NCBI GenBank assembly: GCA_003152975.1
Contig: PMBP01000463.1
Coordinates: 1,581 to 6,958, forward strand
Direction: 5' to 3'
Length of the DNA stretch: 5,378 nt
DNA from: Phycisphaerales bacterium
GTDB taxonomy: Bacteria > Planctomycetota > Phycisphaerae > Sedimentisphaerales > Anaerohalosphaeraceae
Shown here: positions 1 to 5,378 of the stretch, in pieces
Layout: the number at the start of each line of letters is the position of its first letter
Numbering within the stretch: the stretch's first letter is position 1
Made by a program: the position numbers and the translations under genes
Notes under the pieces: generated by a model
The model's database searches: none
What the model saw: the letters and a program-made list of their open reading frames with translations, nothing else
Told to the model about the DNA's origin: nothing

Positions 1-188
1 TCGAGCAGGAGAATCGCGGGACCGTTGGGATTGTTGATGAAATCGTGGCTCAGAAAGTCCAGGGCCTGCTGGCCGTCGGGAAACCGCCGGATCGGCCAGG
101 CGATTCCGATTCGCTTGAGCTCCCGCTTGAGGAGGTAAAAGTGTCCATCGTCATCTTCCGCCACGAGAATGATTGGTTCGGTCTGCAT
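1..188 (-). CDS. Response regulator receiver domain protein, Rcp1-like (3' part outside window)
   Basis: The 62 visible residues begin MQTEPIILVAEDDDGHFYLL and match the start of a CheY-like receiver domain: a hydrophobic first beta strand (IILVAE), an acidic cluster at E11-D14 that would bind Mg2+, helix 1 (FYLLKRELKRIG), and a segment reading FPDGQQALDFL at 36-46, typical of this fold. The third strand (AILLL, 58-62) runs to the window edge. The next codon begins GA, which fits the conserved phospho-acceptor Asp, but only two of its bases are present. The longish loop before AILLL (HDFINNPNG) resembles stand-alone single-domain regulators of the Rcp1 type that accept phosphate from hybrid or phytochrome-like kinases. 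ATG at 188 is the only in-frame ATG that keeps the receiver fold intact; its ribosome binding site is weak (GGGA about 10 nt upstream). An output domain beyond the edge cannot be excluded. Confidence 0.88.
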   Translation of the reverse strand, partial: MQTEPIILVAEDDDGHFYLLKRELKRIGIAWPIRRFPDGQQALDFLSHDFINNPNGPAILLL

Positions 189-342
189 ATCACGCCCATT
201 CCCAGCTACAAACGAACGAATCCAAGACGGTATCTGATGCCGCTTTCTTTATTATCGACGCATCTGCTGTAATTTATAAAGAATACTCTGCACGGGTCCG
301 CTCGCAACAGACGGCTTTACCGGCCGAAATATTTCCTCTCGA
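189..342. other. Intergenic gap between the operon end and the response regulator gene
   Basis: This 154-bp AT-richer gap separates two minus-strand genes. I see no strong hairpin with a following U-run on the minus strand, so a terminator for the operon is not evident and read-through into the response regulator is possible. It contains one copy of an exact 15-bp repeat (318-332) that is also found in the operon promoter. Candidate minus-strand promoter elements for the response regulator exist (for example a GATAAT-like -10 with a poor TTATAA -35 at 17-bp spacing), but they match consensus only partly and I do not assign them. Confidence 0.5.
318..332. repeat. 15-bp exact repeat, copy A (TACCGGCCGAAATAT)
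   Basis: The sequence TACCGGCCGAAATAT occurs here, just past the 3' end of the operon, and again at 4524-4538 inside the operon promoter, in the same orientation. Here it overlaps a perfect 10-bp palindrome GAAATATTTC (326-335) that the other copy lacks. A 15-bp match between two non-coding sites in a window this short is not expected by chance. It could be a shared regulator site, but nothing in the sequence names a regulator. Confidence 0.55.
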
Positions 343-1551
343 TCAGATTTCTCCCGGGGCGAAGCGGCGAAAGACCTCGTCGGCCAGGCGAACGCGCAGG
401 GCGCGGACCTGGCCGCGGTCTTCGGGGTGGACTCGGTTGGTCAGGATGATCAGGAACGCGCCGGACTTGGGATCGCAGACGATCGAGGTGCCGGTGTAGC
501 CGCTGTGGCAGAAGGCCAGCTCGGAGGCGTACTTGCCCTTGAGCCAGGCGTAGTCGCTGGAGACATCGAAGCCGAAGGCCCGGCTGGCATCCTGTGCGAC
601 GGTGAGCCGTCGGACGGCCGCGGGGCTGAGGATTGTGCGACCGCGGAAGGTACCGCCGGCCAGGAGCGTCGAGCAATAGCGGGCCAGATCATCGGCGGTG
701 CCGAATACGCCGGCGTTGCCGGACACACCGCCCATGAGGCGGGCGAGCGGGTCGTGCACTTGCGCGGGGTTGCCGCCGTTGGTGGTCTCCGTTCCGGCGA
801 TCCGGTCGAGCAGGGCTGCGGGCGGGCGGTACTGCGTGTCGATCATTCCCATCGGGCCAAACAGGTGCTCGGAGGCGAAGGCGTCCAGCGACTGGCCGGA
901 GATGATCTCGACGATGCGGCCCAGGGTGATGTAGCCGAGGCAACTGTAGCGAAATTCTTCGCCGGGGGCATTGAGCAGCCGCGCCTGGCCGATGGCTTCG
1001 ATGACCTTGTCGGGGCAACTGTTTCCATACTTGGTCTTTAATTCCGGTGCGTCGAGGTAGGCCGGAAGGCCGGAGGTATGGGTGAGGAGGTGACGGATCT
1101 GGATCGGGCGTTTCTCGGCGGTGTCGTAGGCGGAAACAAAGCGGAAGACCGGGTCCTCGGGCAGGAGGCGACCCTGGTCCATCAGGACCTGGATGCAGGC
1201 GGCGGTGGAGACCGGCTTGGTCAGCGAGGCCAGGTCGAAGATGGTGTCGGTCGTCATTGGGCGGCGGTCGGGAACGATCGTGCGGTCGCCGAAGGCCTTC
1301 AGGTAGAGCACGGCGTTGCCTTTGCCGACGCAGACGACGGCGCCGGGAACCTTGCCGGCGGCCAGTTCGTCGGTGGTGATTTTGTCCAGAGCCGACCAGT
1401 CCTTCAATTGCGGGGCCGTATCAAAGGCCTGCCGTCCCGTGATCTGGGGCGTCGGTTCAGTCTGGCAACCGCTCAGTCCCATCATGATCCATGCTCCCAA
1501 TGCAAGAAAACTAATCCATTGTATCTCATAGCGACAGGATCGAAAAGGCAT
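343..1551 (-). CDS. Serine hydrolase lipoprotein, beta-lactamase / class C PBP-like family
   Basis: With the start at 1551 the product has 402 residues. It opens with a lipoprotein signal: basic residues, a hydrophobic core (WISFLALGAWIMMG) and the lipobox LSGC with Cys29, so the enzyme is probably exported and lipid-anchored. The catalytic domain has the SxxK motif S109-L-T-K112 (DLASLTKPVST), the family signature HLLTHTSGLP at 154-163, a second motif Y202-S-C204 where the classical form is YxN, and HSGYTGTS at 349-356 in the KTG/HxG position. This family includes class C beta-lactamases, D-aminopeptidases, D,D-peptidases and esterases; sequence alone does not fix the substrate. It is the last gene of the operon, 14 bp after the SIS gene. 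Three consecutive ATG codons (1557, 1554, 1551) are possible starts; the third best suits the GGA at 1561-1563. A longer frame opening at 1680 would bury the signal peptide and overlap the previous gene, so I reject that start. Confidence 0.9.
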   Translation of the reverse strand: MPFRSCRYEIQWISFLALGAWIMMGLSGCQTEPTPQITGRQAFDTAPQLKDWSALDKITTDELAAGKVPGAVVCVGKGNAVLYLKAFGDRTIVPDRRPMTTDTIFDLASLTKPVSTAACIQVLMDQGRLLPEDPVFRFVSAYDTAEKRPIQIRHLLTHTSGLPAYLDAPELKTKYGNSCPDKVIEAIGQARLLNAPGEEFRYSCLGYITLGRIVEIISGQSLDAFASEHLFGPMGMIDTQYRPPAALLDRIAGTETTNGGNPAQVHDPLARLMGGVSGNAGVFGTADDLARYCSTLLAGGTFRGRTILSPAAVRRLTVAQDASRAFGFDVSSDYAWLKGKYASELAFCHSGYTGTSIVCDPKSGAFLIILTNRVHPEDRGQVRALRVRLADEVFRRFAPGEI

Positions 1552-1560
1552 CATCATTTT

Positions 1561-1563
1561 TCC
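1561..1563 (-). promoter_or_regulatory. Short Shine-Dalgarno (GGA) before a triple ATG start
   Basis: On the minus strand the SIS stop TGA is followed by ATGGAAAA and then ATGATGATG. The GGA lies 3, 6 and 9 nt before the three ATGs, so the second or third is the more likely start. The choice changes the signal peptide only by one or two extra Met residues. Confidence 0.4.
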
Positions 1564-1565
1564 AT

Positions 1566-3305
1566 TCAAGAGGGTTTGGATTTCAATTGCTGGATCGCCA
1601 CGGCCACCGGCGACGGGACTTCTTCGTGCCTTCCGGCGCGTTGCTGTATTTCGTGGATCGCTTCGAAGAGGGCGTAGCATGCCGAATCGTAATCGCAGCC
1701 GGTCTGCAGGGCGATGAGCCGTGTGCCGCGGTCGATGAGCTTTTTGTTGCTCGGCGAGACCCAGGTCATGGCGTTGCCTTCAATCCGGCCCAGGGCCGCC
1801 ATGGTGATCGTCGAGACGGTATTCAGCACGAGCTTGACGGCGAGATGTCGCCACAGCTCCAGCGGGCCGGTTGGCAGATCGCAGGCGATCGAGAAATCCT
1901 GCGGGCCGATTGCCGCCTGCCCGAATGCCAGGACCAACGCCCTCGGCCAGGCGCGGTAGCCCTCGGCCTTCAGGAAGGGCAGTAGCGCTGAATCCTGCGG
2001 GCCGGCAACGATAGCGATCAGGGCCGAATCAGGGGCCTGCGTCCGCGACGCGTCCAATTCGTTTCCGATCCGGAATTGATGAATGCGGCTATTGTCGAGT
2101 TGCGGGGGACTGGCGACGATCTTTTCCGGCGCGCCAATCGATTCAAAGACCGGCCTCGTCCAAGTCAGGCCGCGCGGATTACGACGGAGCATTTGTGCCC
2201 ACGCTTCGACGGTGGAGGCGTGGGGATTCTTGACGAAGGCCCACGACCGCGGCGAGAGCGAATCGTCGGCGGCGCGGAATGGCGGGATCATAAAGGTCGG
2301 CGAGCGTTCGGTGGTATCCGTCAGCACATCGAGCATGACCTCGTCGGCCAGGTAGGTCACCAGTCCCTTGCGGGCATAGAGGTCGCGCTCGAGCTCGATT
2401 AATCGGGCCATCGTCTGGACATTGGCATCGGCCTCCACCTGATCGAGGAGGCGGACGAAGCGATTGGCGTAGTCCTGCGGCAAAAGCGATTCGGCGCCGG
2501 CGCGGGTTGCGGCCGGACCGAGGTATTCGACCAGCGCCGACTCCAGCGCCGCAGCGACGACCAGCAGCTCGATCGTCGTCGCCTGCATCCGCGTCGAGCC
2601 GGTGACGGCCATCGGGCCGGTGGCCAGATCGAGCCGAGTGATCCGCGGCTCGTCGATAATCTCGCGCGACCGCTGGACCTGCTGTCGCAGCAGGTCGGTG
2701 GGATTGTTATAGACGAAAAAGACCGAGGCCTCCGCGTCGAGGCCCTCCCACGCGGCGCCGATGACAAACGAGGTCTCGCCGCCTTCGGTGATCGCGACGA
2801 CCACATCGCCGCCGCCGACGCCCAGGTCTCGCAATTGTCGCCGTCCAAACCCCTGAAAGTCCTCAAATCCCTCGACCGACCGGATCAGGGCAAAGTCACC
2901 GCCGGCCATGACACTGAATACAATGTCCTCCCGATTTGCGACGGCAGGGGGGGTCGATGGTTTTCGCTGTTGCCAGAATCGCCGCCAGGCCGCCTCCAGC
3001 AGGATGCTCAGACGCCCCGTGGCGCCGCAGCCGGTAAAGAAGATCTTGCGCCCCGAGCGCATCGCCTCCAGCAGGGCCGACCGCAATCGTCGCCACTGGA
3101 CGGATTGCAGAACGCGCTGCGCCACGGGTGGAATATCGCGATCGACGCTTTGGAGCATCCGCACCGCCGCGGGAAGGTCCTGCCGCGAGGTCCTGCCGAG
3201 GTCCATCGTCTTTGGGTGAAAGGATTCGGTTGTCAGTTCGCCGAGACGGAACGCTTTTTCCTGTTCGAGATATTGCTGCGCCTGTTGCCGGGCCGTCTCG
3301 TTCAT
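1566..3305 (-). CDS. Tandem-SIS protein of the MurQ / glucokinase regulatory protein (GCKR) family
   Basis: The 579-residue product has MurQ-family signatures spread over two halves and about twice the length of MurQ (roughly 300). SIS domain 1 shows FHPKTMDL (29-36), phosphate-loop-like TGCGATGRLS (91-100), AGGDFALIRSVEGFED (134-149), AITEGGETSFVIGA (171-184) and VTGSTRMQATTIELL (234-248). About 240 residues of a poorly conserved second SIS-like region follow, then the C-terminal signatures KLVLNTVSTITMAALGRIEGN (491-511), SNKKLIDRGTRL (519-530) and TGCDYDSACYAL (535-546), the last resembling the small helical end domain of MurQ. This layout is that of the animal glucokinase regulator. MurQ cleaves the lactyl ether of MurNAc-6-phosphate in the cytosol. 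Here the VEGxED segment holding one catalytic Glu is present, but the Glu of the MurQ ASECPPT segment is not aligned; E104 sits two residues early. It may be an etherase variant or a sugar-phosphate-binding regulator. No signal peptide is seen. The start overlaps the upstream stop as ATGA, with GGAG 8 nt before it. Confidence 0.87.
   Translation of the reverse strand: MNETARQQAQQYLEQEKAFRLGELTTESFHPKTMDLGRTSRQDLPAAVRMLQSVDRDIPPVAQRVLQSVQWRRLRSALLEAMRSGRKIFFTGCGATGRLSILLEAAWRRFWQQRKPSTPPAVANREDIVFSVMAGGDFALIRSVEGFEDFQGFGRRQLRDLGVGGGDVVVAITEGGETSFVIGAAWEGLDAEASVFFVYNNPTDLLRQQVQRSREIIDEPRITRLDLATGPMAVTGSTRMQATTIELLVVAAALESALVEYLGPAATRAGAESLLPQDYANRFVRLLDQVEADANVQTMARLIELERDLYARKGLVTYLADEVMLDVLTDTTERSPTFMIPPFRAADDSLSPRSWAFVKNPHASTVEAWAQMLRRNPRGLTWTRPVFESIGAPEKIVASPPQLDNSRIHQFRIGNELDASRTQAPDSALIAIVAGPQDSALLPFLKAEGYRAWPRALVLAFGQAAIGPQDFSIACDLPTGPLELWRHLAVKLVLNTVSTITMAALGRIEGNAMTWVSPSNKKLIDRGTRLIALQTGCDYDSACYALFEAIHEIQQRAGRHEEVPSPVAVAIQQLKSKPS
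3175..3204. repeat. Short in-gene tandem repeat of AGGTCCTGCCG
   Basis: On the plus strand AGGTCCTGCCG occurs at 3175-3185 and 3188-3198, followed by a third partial unit AGGTCC at 3199-3204. It lies within the SIS gene and encodes residues around 34-44 (DLGRTSRQDLP). The units are 13 and 11 bp apart, so it does not give a clean peptide repeat. It is probably a compositional accident or a minor slippage site. Confidence 0.5.
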
Positions 3306-4486
3306 GGTGCGGTCTCCGGTTGGGTCGATTCGACGACGACCAAGCCGTTGGCGATCCGCCGCGGCCGGCCGTCAGAGGGGCTGTTCATGATCTTGCCGTC
3401 GAGCCAGAGTGTCGAGGAGCCGCCGCCGTCGAGATTGAGGGCGTGGTCGCAACCCAGGTGTTTCATCAAGTCGGCCAGCTCAGGAAACGACATGCCTACC
3501 GACAATCCCTTTTGGCGGCCATCGACCACGACGAGGAAATACTTATCGTCGTTCCAGCCGATCGCCGTGCGGGGGTGGCGCGGCTGCTGGCCGTTCCACT
3601 GCCGGACCTGGCCGTCCTGAACGAGGACGGGCCCGCCGCCGATGGCGACCAGCACGCCTGACAGATCGACGCTTGTGTCGAGTTTCAATTGAACCGTCTG
3701 GCCCGATTGGAGTTGGGTAGCCGGGCCTGTGACCTTCGGACCCAGTGATAAGATCAATCGGCCATCCTTCAATGGATGATCGCCGCCCTGCCATGTCTGG
3801 ACAATTCGGGTCTCGACATCATGGCCGACTTTCAACGGCAGATCCTTGGCATCGATGGGCTCCAATTCGTATTCGATTCCACCCTGCGTCCGCGTGGACG
3901 GCCCCAGCCCGGAGCTGTACAGGACCGCGCCATCCTCCGGCCGGACTTCGTTGAGGCCGATCCGCAGATCACGGCCATCGGCAAAGACCGCCCGCATCCT
4001 GGGCTCGACCTCGGCCGTATGCGGCTGCCCCTTGACATCCAACCAAAAACAGGTCCCCTTTGGCCCGCTGACCAGTTGTCCCCGCCAGATCTGCAGGCCG
4101 GTCGGGTCGCCCTGATAGGGGTCCGTCCGGATCACGAAAAAATCGCCATTGATTGCGGCGACCGGTCGGGCCTTGCCCGACGACAGATGGGCCACCTGGT
4201 CCGGCAGAGATTCGAGCCCAAAGATGTGATCCTGGGCCAGTGTCGTAAGGAACGAATACCGCTGGGGATTTCGCTGAATTTGAAGGATGTGAATGGACCA
4301 CGGCTGATCGCCGGTACGACGGTGAGTATATTCGATTCCCGCGGGCACCACCGGCCGGCCGAGGAACCGACCCAGCTCGCGCGGGGATTGCGCGCTGCAT
4401 CCGCAGACCAGCGACGCGACCAGCAACCCTATTACCCAAAACCTCCGCAGGGCAAGGGGGCTGAATTTCCGTCGATTCATGTCCAT
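3302..4486 (-). CDS. Phosphodiester glycosidase (NAGPA domain) lipoprotein
   Basis: The 394-residue product begins with a basic stretch and hydrophobic core (FWVIGLLVASLV) ending in V-C-G-C30, a slightly unusual lipobox with Cys at -2, so export and probable lipid anchoring are likely. The rest is a NAGPA (phosphodiester glycosidase, formerly DUF2233) domain: AINGDFF (111-117), IGGGPVLVQDG (282-292), HPRTAIG (304-310), VVVDGRQKGLSVGMSFPELA (319-338), NLDGGGSST (351-359) and RRIANGL (376-382). These are the conserved active-site blocks of the family of the human mannose-6-phosphate uncovering enzyme, which removes GlcNAc from a GlcNAc-phospho-mannose diester. Bacterial members are thought to act on cell-wall or exopolysaccharide phosphodiesters; the substrate here is unknown. 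It is the first gene of the operon; its stop overlaps the SIS start (ATGA), suggesting translational coupling. ATG at 4486 is chosen because GGAG lies 6 nt upstream; ATG at 4480 is an alternative. Confidence 0.92.
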   Translation of the reverse strand: MDMNRRKFSPLALRRFWVIGLLVASLVCGCSAQSPRELGRFLGRPVVPAGIEYTHRRTGDQPWSIHILQIQRNPQRYSFLTTLAQDHIFGLESLPDQVAHLSSGKARPVAAINGDFFVIRTDPYQGDPTGLQIWRGQLVSGPKGTCFWLDVKGQPHTAEVEPRMRAVFADGRDLRIGLNEVRPEDGAVLYSSGLGPSTRTQGGIEYELEPIDAKDLPLKVGHDVETRIVQTWQGGDHPLKDGRLILSLGPKVTGPATQLQSGQTVQLKLDTSVDLSGVLVAIGGGPVLVQDGQVRQWNGQQPRHPRTAIGWNDDKYFLVVVDGRQKGLSVGMSFPELADLMKHLGCDHALNLDGGGSSTLWLDGKIMNSPSDGRPRRIANGLVVVESTQPETAP

Positions 4487-4492
4487 GCCTGT

Positions 4493-4496
4493 CTCC
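4493..4496 (-). promoter_or_regulatory. Shine-Dalgarno GGAG of the phosphodiester glycosidase gene
   Basis: On the minus strand GGAG stands 6 nt before ATG at 4486 and 12 nt before the in-frame ATG at 4480. It therefore favours the upstream start. Confidence 0.6.
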
Positions 4497-4519
4497 GGTC
4501 AAATCTATATGCAAGAGGA

Positions 4520-4548
4520 ATGATACCGGCCGAAATATCGAATGTAAA
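4520..4548 (-). promoter_or_regulatory. Predicted sigma70-type promoter of the three-gene operon
   Basis: On the minus strand TTTACA (4548-4543) and TATCAT (4525-4520) each differ from the consensus hexamers at one position and are separated by exactly 17 bp. Transcription would begin near 4513, giving a short leader of about 27 nt before the GGAG and ATG of the glycosidase gene. The 15-bp repeat lies in the spacer and runs into the -10 element, so a protein bound there would block or reshape polymerase binding. Confidence 0.6.
4524..4538. repeat. 15-bp exact repeat, copy B (TACCGGCCGAAATAT), within the operon promoter
   Basis: This copy is identical to the one at 318-332. It occupies most of the 17-bp spacer of the predicted promoter and covers part of its -10 hexamer. 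That position suits an operator, although a chance match cannot be excluded from two copies. Confidence 0.55.
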
Positions 4549-4638
4549 ATCCTTTGTCGGCCGCGTCCGATTCTCAAGGCACAAAATCCTTGCGATCCTC
4601 CGATAATCCGGCCGCTTTCAATCGCTTCCGCAGACGCC

Positions 4639-4657
4639 AAAAGCCGGGCCGGTTTTT
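4639..4657. terminator. Weak bidirectional hairpin with A-run and T-run
   Basis: The sequence AAAAGCCGGGCCGGTTTTT can fold as CCG-GGC-CCG-like arms extended by A:T pairs, with one bulged G. On either strand it would end in a U-run, so it could be a small intrinsic terminator between the divergent transcription units, shielding the operon promoter from antisense transcripts. The GC stem is only about 3 bp, so the call is weak. Confidence 0.25.
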
Positions 4658-4742
4658 CCAATTCGCGATAAAGTAGCCTCGGTTCCGTGCCGATGAATCC
4701 CTCGTCGTAAAGACCATCTAACCCGGTTTGCATGAGGAACGC

Positions 4743-4913
4743 ATGTTCGGCTGGTTTCGAAGACGAAAACGAATCGAGTTTGACTGGAAGATCAGGGGCT
4801 TCGAGGTGGACCTGTATCCCAGCAACCGAAGCTGCGTCAAGAAGGACATGCGTTTTGTCCGGCCGCAGCAATTGCCGCCGCTGATGGTCCGCAAGGCCGC
4901 ATGGCGAAGATAG
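4743..4913 (+). CDS. Hypothetical small basic protein (56 residues)
   Basis: I do not recognise this protein. It starts MFGWFRRRKRIEFDWKIRGF, is strongly basic with an Arg/Lys-rich N-terminus, and later reads RFVRPQQLPPLMVRKAAWRR. It has no membrane segment or clear signal peptide. Support for it being real: a GAGG stands 5 nt before the ATG, about three quarters of its codons end in G or C, and it sits on the same strand as hflX, facing away from the operon. An in-frame TTG at 4728 would add five residues but separates the start from the Shine-Dalgarno. Against it: it is short, no promoter is evident upstream, and the opposite strand carries a similarly open frame. Its last 13 bases overlap another small frame. 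Confidence 0.42.
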   Translation: MFGWFRRRKRIEFDWKIRGFEVDLYPSNRSCVKKDMRFVRPQQLPPLMVRKAAWRR

Positions 4914-4993
4914 TCGGCGGCATCCCCTGTCCCCATTGCCTGAAACGATTTGCCGGGTCCCATTGCATCACGAAAAATCCGTATCCCCGTTGA
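4901..4993 (+). CDS. Possible 30-residue C-x2-C (zinc-knuckle-like) small protein
   Basis: From ATG at 4901 the frame reads MAKIVGGIPCPHCLKRFAGS and continues to a third Cys (C22), stopping at 4991-4993. Cys10-P-H-Cys13 with later His21-Cys22 resembles a metal-binding knuckle. AAGG lies 5 nt before the ATG, and the start overlaps the end of the preceding 56-codon frame by 13 bases, as in coupled genes. It may also be the displaced C-terminus of that preceding gene after a frameshift. Its stop codon lies inside the -35 element of the hflX promoter. The length is so small that chance is a real alternative. Confidence 0.25.
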   Translation: MAKIVGGIPCPHCLKRFAGSHCITKNPYPR

Positions 4994-5018
4994 GATGTTC
5001 TCCCGAATCGGATATAAT
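4990..5018 (+). promoter_or_regulatory. Predicted sigma70-type promoter of hflX
   Basis: TTGAGA (4990-4995) and a perfect TATAAT (5013-5018) are separated by 17 bp. Transcription would start near 5025, leaving a leader of about 30 nt that includes the GGAGG at 5041-5045. This is the best promoter match I found in the window and suggests that hflX is expressed on its own and not only from upstream. Confidence 0.78.
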
Positions 5019-5040
5019 AGAATAGTACGAGAATTTTTCC

Positions 5041-5045
5041 GGAGG
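5041..5045 (+). promoter_or_regulatory. Shine-Dalgarno GGAGG that sets the hflX TTG start
   Basis: GGAGG lies 11 nt before TTG at 5057, a rather long spacing. No ATG or GTG is available in frame between the upstream stop at 5018-5020 and this point, and the next TTG (5078) has no good ribosome binding site. TTG at 5057 is therefore preferred. Confidence 0.6.
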
Positions 5046-5056
5046 CATACGCCCAG

Positions 5057-5378
5057 TTGGATAATAGTCGAGAGCAGTTGACCGTAAAAAGGGAACTGGC
5101 CGTGCTGGTCGGGGCCTATAAGACGGCCTACGAGGCCAGTCGGCCGGACAATCTGGCCGAGCTGACGGCTCTAGCCGAGACGGCCGGGGCGATCATCGTC
5201 AGCCGGTTCCAGCAAAAACTCCGCGATATACACCCCGCCACCTACATCGGCCGCGGCAAGGCCGAACAGCTTCGGGACCGCGTCGTCGAGCACAAGGCCG
5301 ATGTCGTCATTTTCGACAATGACCTGTCGCCGGGTCAGATCCGCCAGCTCGAAGAGATCGTTGAGGCCAAGGTCATCG
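5057..5378 (+). CDS. hflX: GTPase HflX, N-terminal part (continues past window)
   Basis: The 107 visible residues match the N-terminal (HflX-specific) domain: LAELTALAETAGAIIVSRF (33-51), the signature TYIGRGKAEQL (62-72), and DVVIFDNDLSPGQIRQLE (82-99). HflX is a ribosome-associated GTPase that binds 50S or 70S particles and rescues or splits stalled ribosomes under stress. The N-terminal domain seen here contacts the ribosome; the G domain with its P-loop would lie beyond the edge. The start is taken as TTG at 5057, read as Met, on the basis of the upstream GGAGG and the upstream stop. A strong promoter directly ahead and no close upstream gene of known function suggest an independent unit. 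The identity is secure; the exact start is less so. Confidence 0.94.
   Translation, partial: MDNSREQLTVKRELAVLVGAYKTAYEASRPDNLAELTALAETAGAIIVSRFQQKLRDIHPATYIGRGKAEQLRDRVVEHKADVVIFDNDLSPGQIRQLEEIVEAKVI

Noticed and set aside
311..342. Hairpin CGG-CTTTA-CCG downstream of the operon as a terminator
   Set aside because: The stem is only three base pairs and no U-run follows it on the minus strand.
427..1041. 204-codon plus-strand frame opposite the serine hydrolase gene
   Set aside because: It is antisense to a gene with clear catalytic motifs; its Gly/Ala/Glu-rich sequence is what the complement of GC-rich codons produces.
1552..1680. Extended N-terminus for the serine hydrolase starting at 1680
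   Set aside because: It would overlap the SIS gene by over 100 bp and place about 43 charged residues before an obvious lipoprotein signal peptide.
3776..4606. 276-codon plus-strand frame opposite the glycosidase gene
   Set aside because: It mirrors the NAGPA coding region, shows no domain and has no ribosome binding site; its length reflects GC-rich codon bias.
3969..4871. 300-codon minus-strand open frame spanning the divergent intergenic region and part of the glycosidase gene
   Set aside because: It begins with TTG without a ribosome binding site, has no recognisable domain, and overlaps the well-supported NAGPA gene in another frame for more than half its length.
4718..4963. 81-codon minus-strand frame opposite the possible small genes
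   Set aside because: No Shine-Dalgarno precedes its ATG and no family is recognisable. The plus-strand frame has a better ribosome binding site, though the choice between strands is not certain.

Overview
The window is a GC-rich bacterial chromosome segment holding two partial genes at its edges, a compact three-gene operon on the minus strand, and a possible small-gene locus. Genes are tightly spaced, start sites carry GGAG/GAGG-type Shine-Dalgarno sequences, and two operon products have lipoprotein-type signal peptides. I see no mobile element, tRNA, rRNA or CRISPR array. The host is a bacterium that exports lipoproteins. A Planctomycetota-like or related environmental lineage fits the style of the proteins, but that is a weak impression and not a demonstrated placement.

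Layout: (1) 1-188, minus: the N-terminal part of a CheY-like (Rcp1-type) response regulator, cut by the window edge just at the expected phospho-acceptor Asp. (2) 189-342: a 154-bp gap with no convincing terminator, containing one copy of an exact 15-bp repeat. (3) 4486 down to 343, minus: the operon, in transcription order a NAGPA-type phosphodiester glycosidase lipoprotein (4486-3302), a 579-residue double-SIS protein of the MurQ/glucokinase-regulator family (3305-1566), and a serine hydrolase lipoprotein of the beta-lactamase/PBP4-like class (1551-343). The first two genes overlap as ATGA, and the second and third are 14 bp apart. A good sigma70-like promoter (TTTACA-N17-TATCAT) lies just upstream of the first gene, with the second copy of the 15-bp repeat inside it. 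(4) 4487-4742: a divergent intergenic region with that promoter and a weak hairpin. (5) 4743-4993, plus: one or two possible very small genes, the second carrying a C-x2-C motif. (6) 5057-5378, plus: the start of the GTPase gene hflX, behind a near-consensus promoter (TTGAGA-N17-TATAAT) and a GGAGG ribosome binding site.

How the genes may work together: the operon pairs two cell-envelope hydrolases with a predicted cytosolic amino-sugar-phosphate SIS protein. MurQ-family genes next to beta-lactamase-fold hydrolases are known from cell-wall recycling clusters (for example the murQ region of Bacillus subtilis), and NAGPA-domain enzymes act on sugar phosphodiesters. I infer a role in turnover or salvage of an amino-sugar-containing envelope polymer. 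The SIS protein does not show an aligned first catalytic Glu of MurQ and has the tandem layout of the animal glucokinase regulatory protein, so it may be a sugar-phosphate-sensing regulator instead of an etherase. This is the most interesting point in the window.
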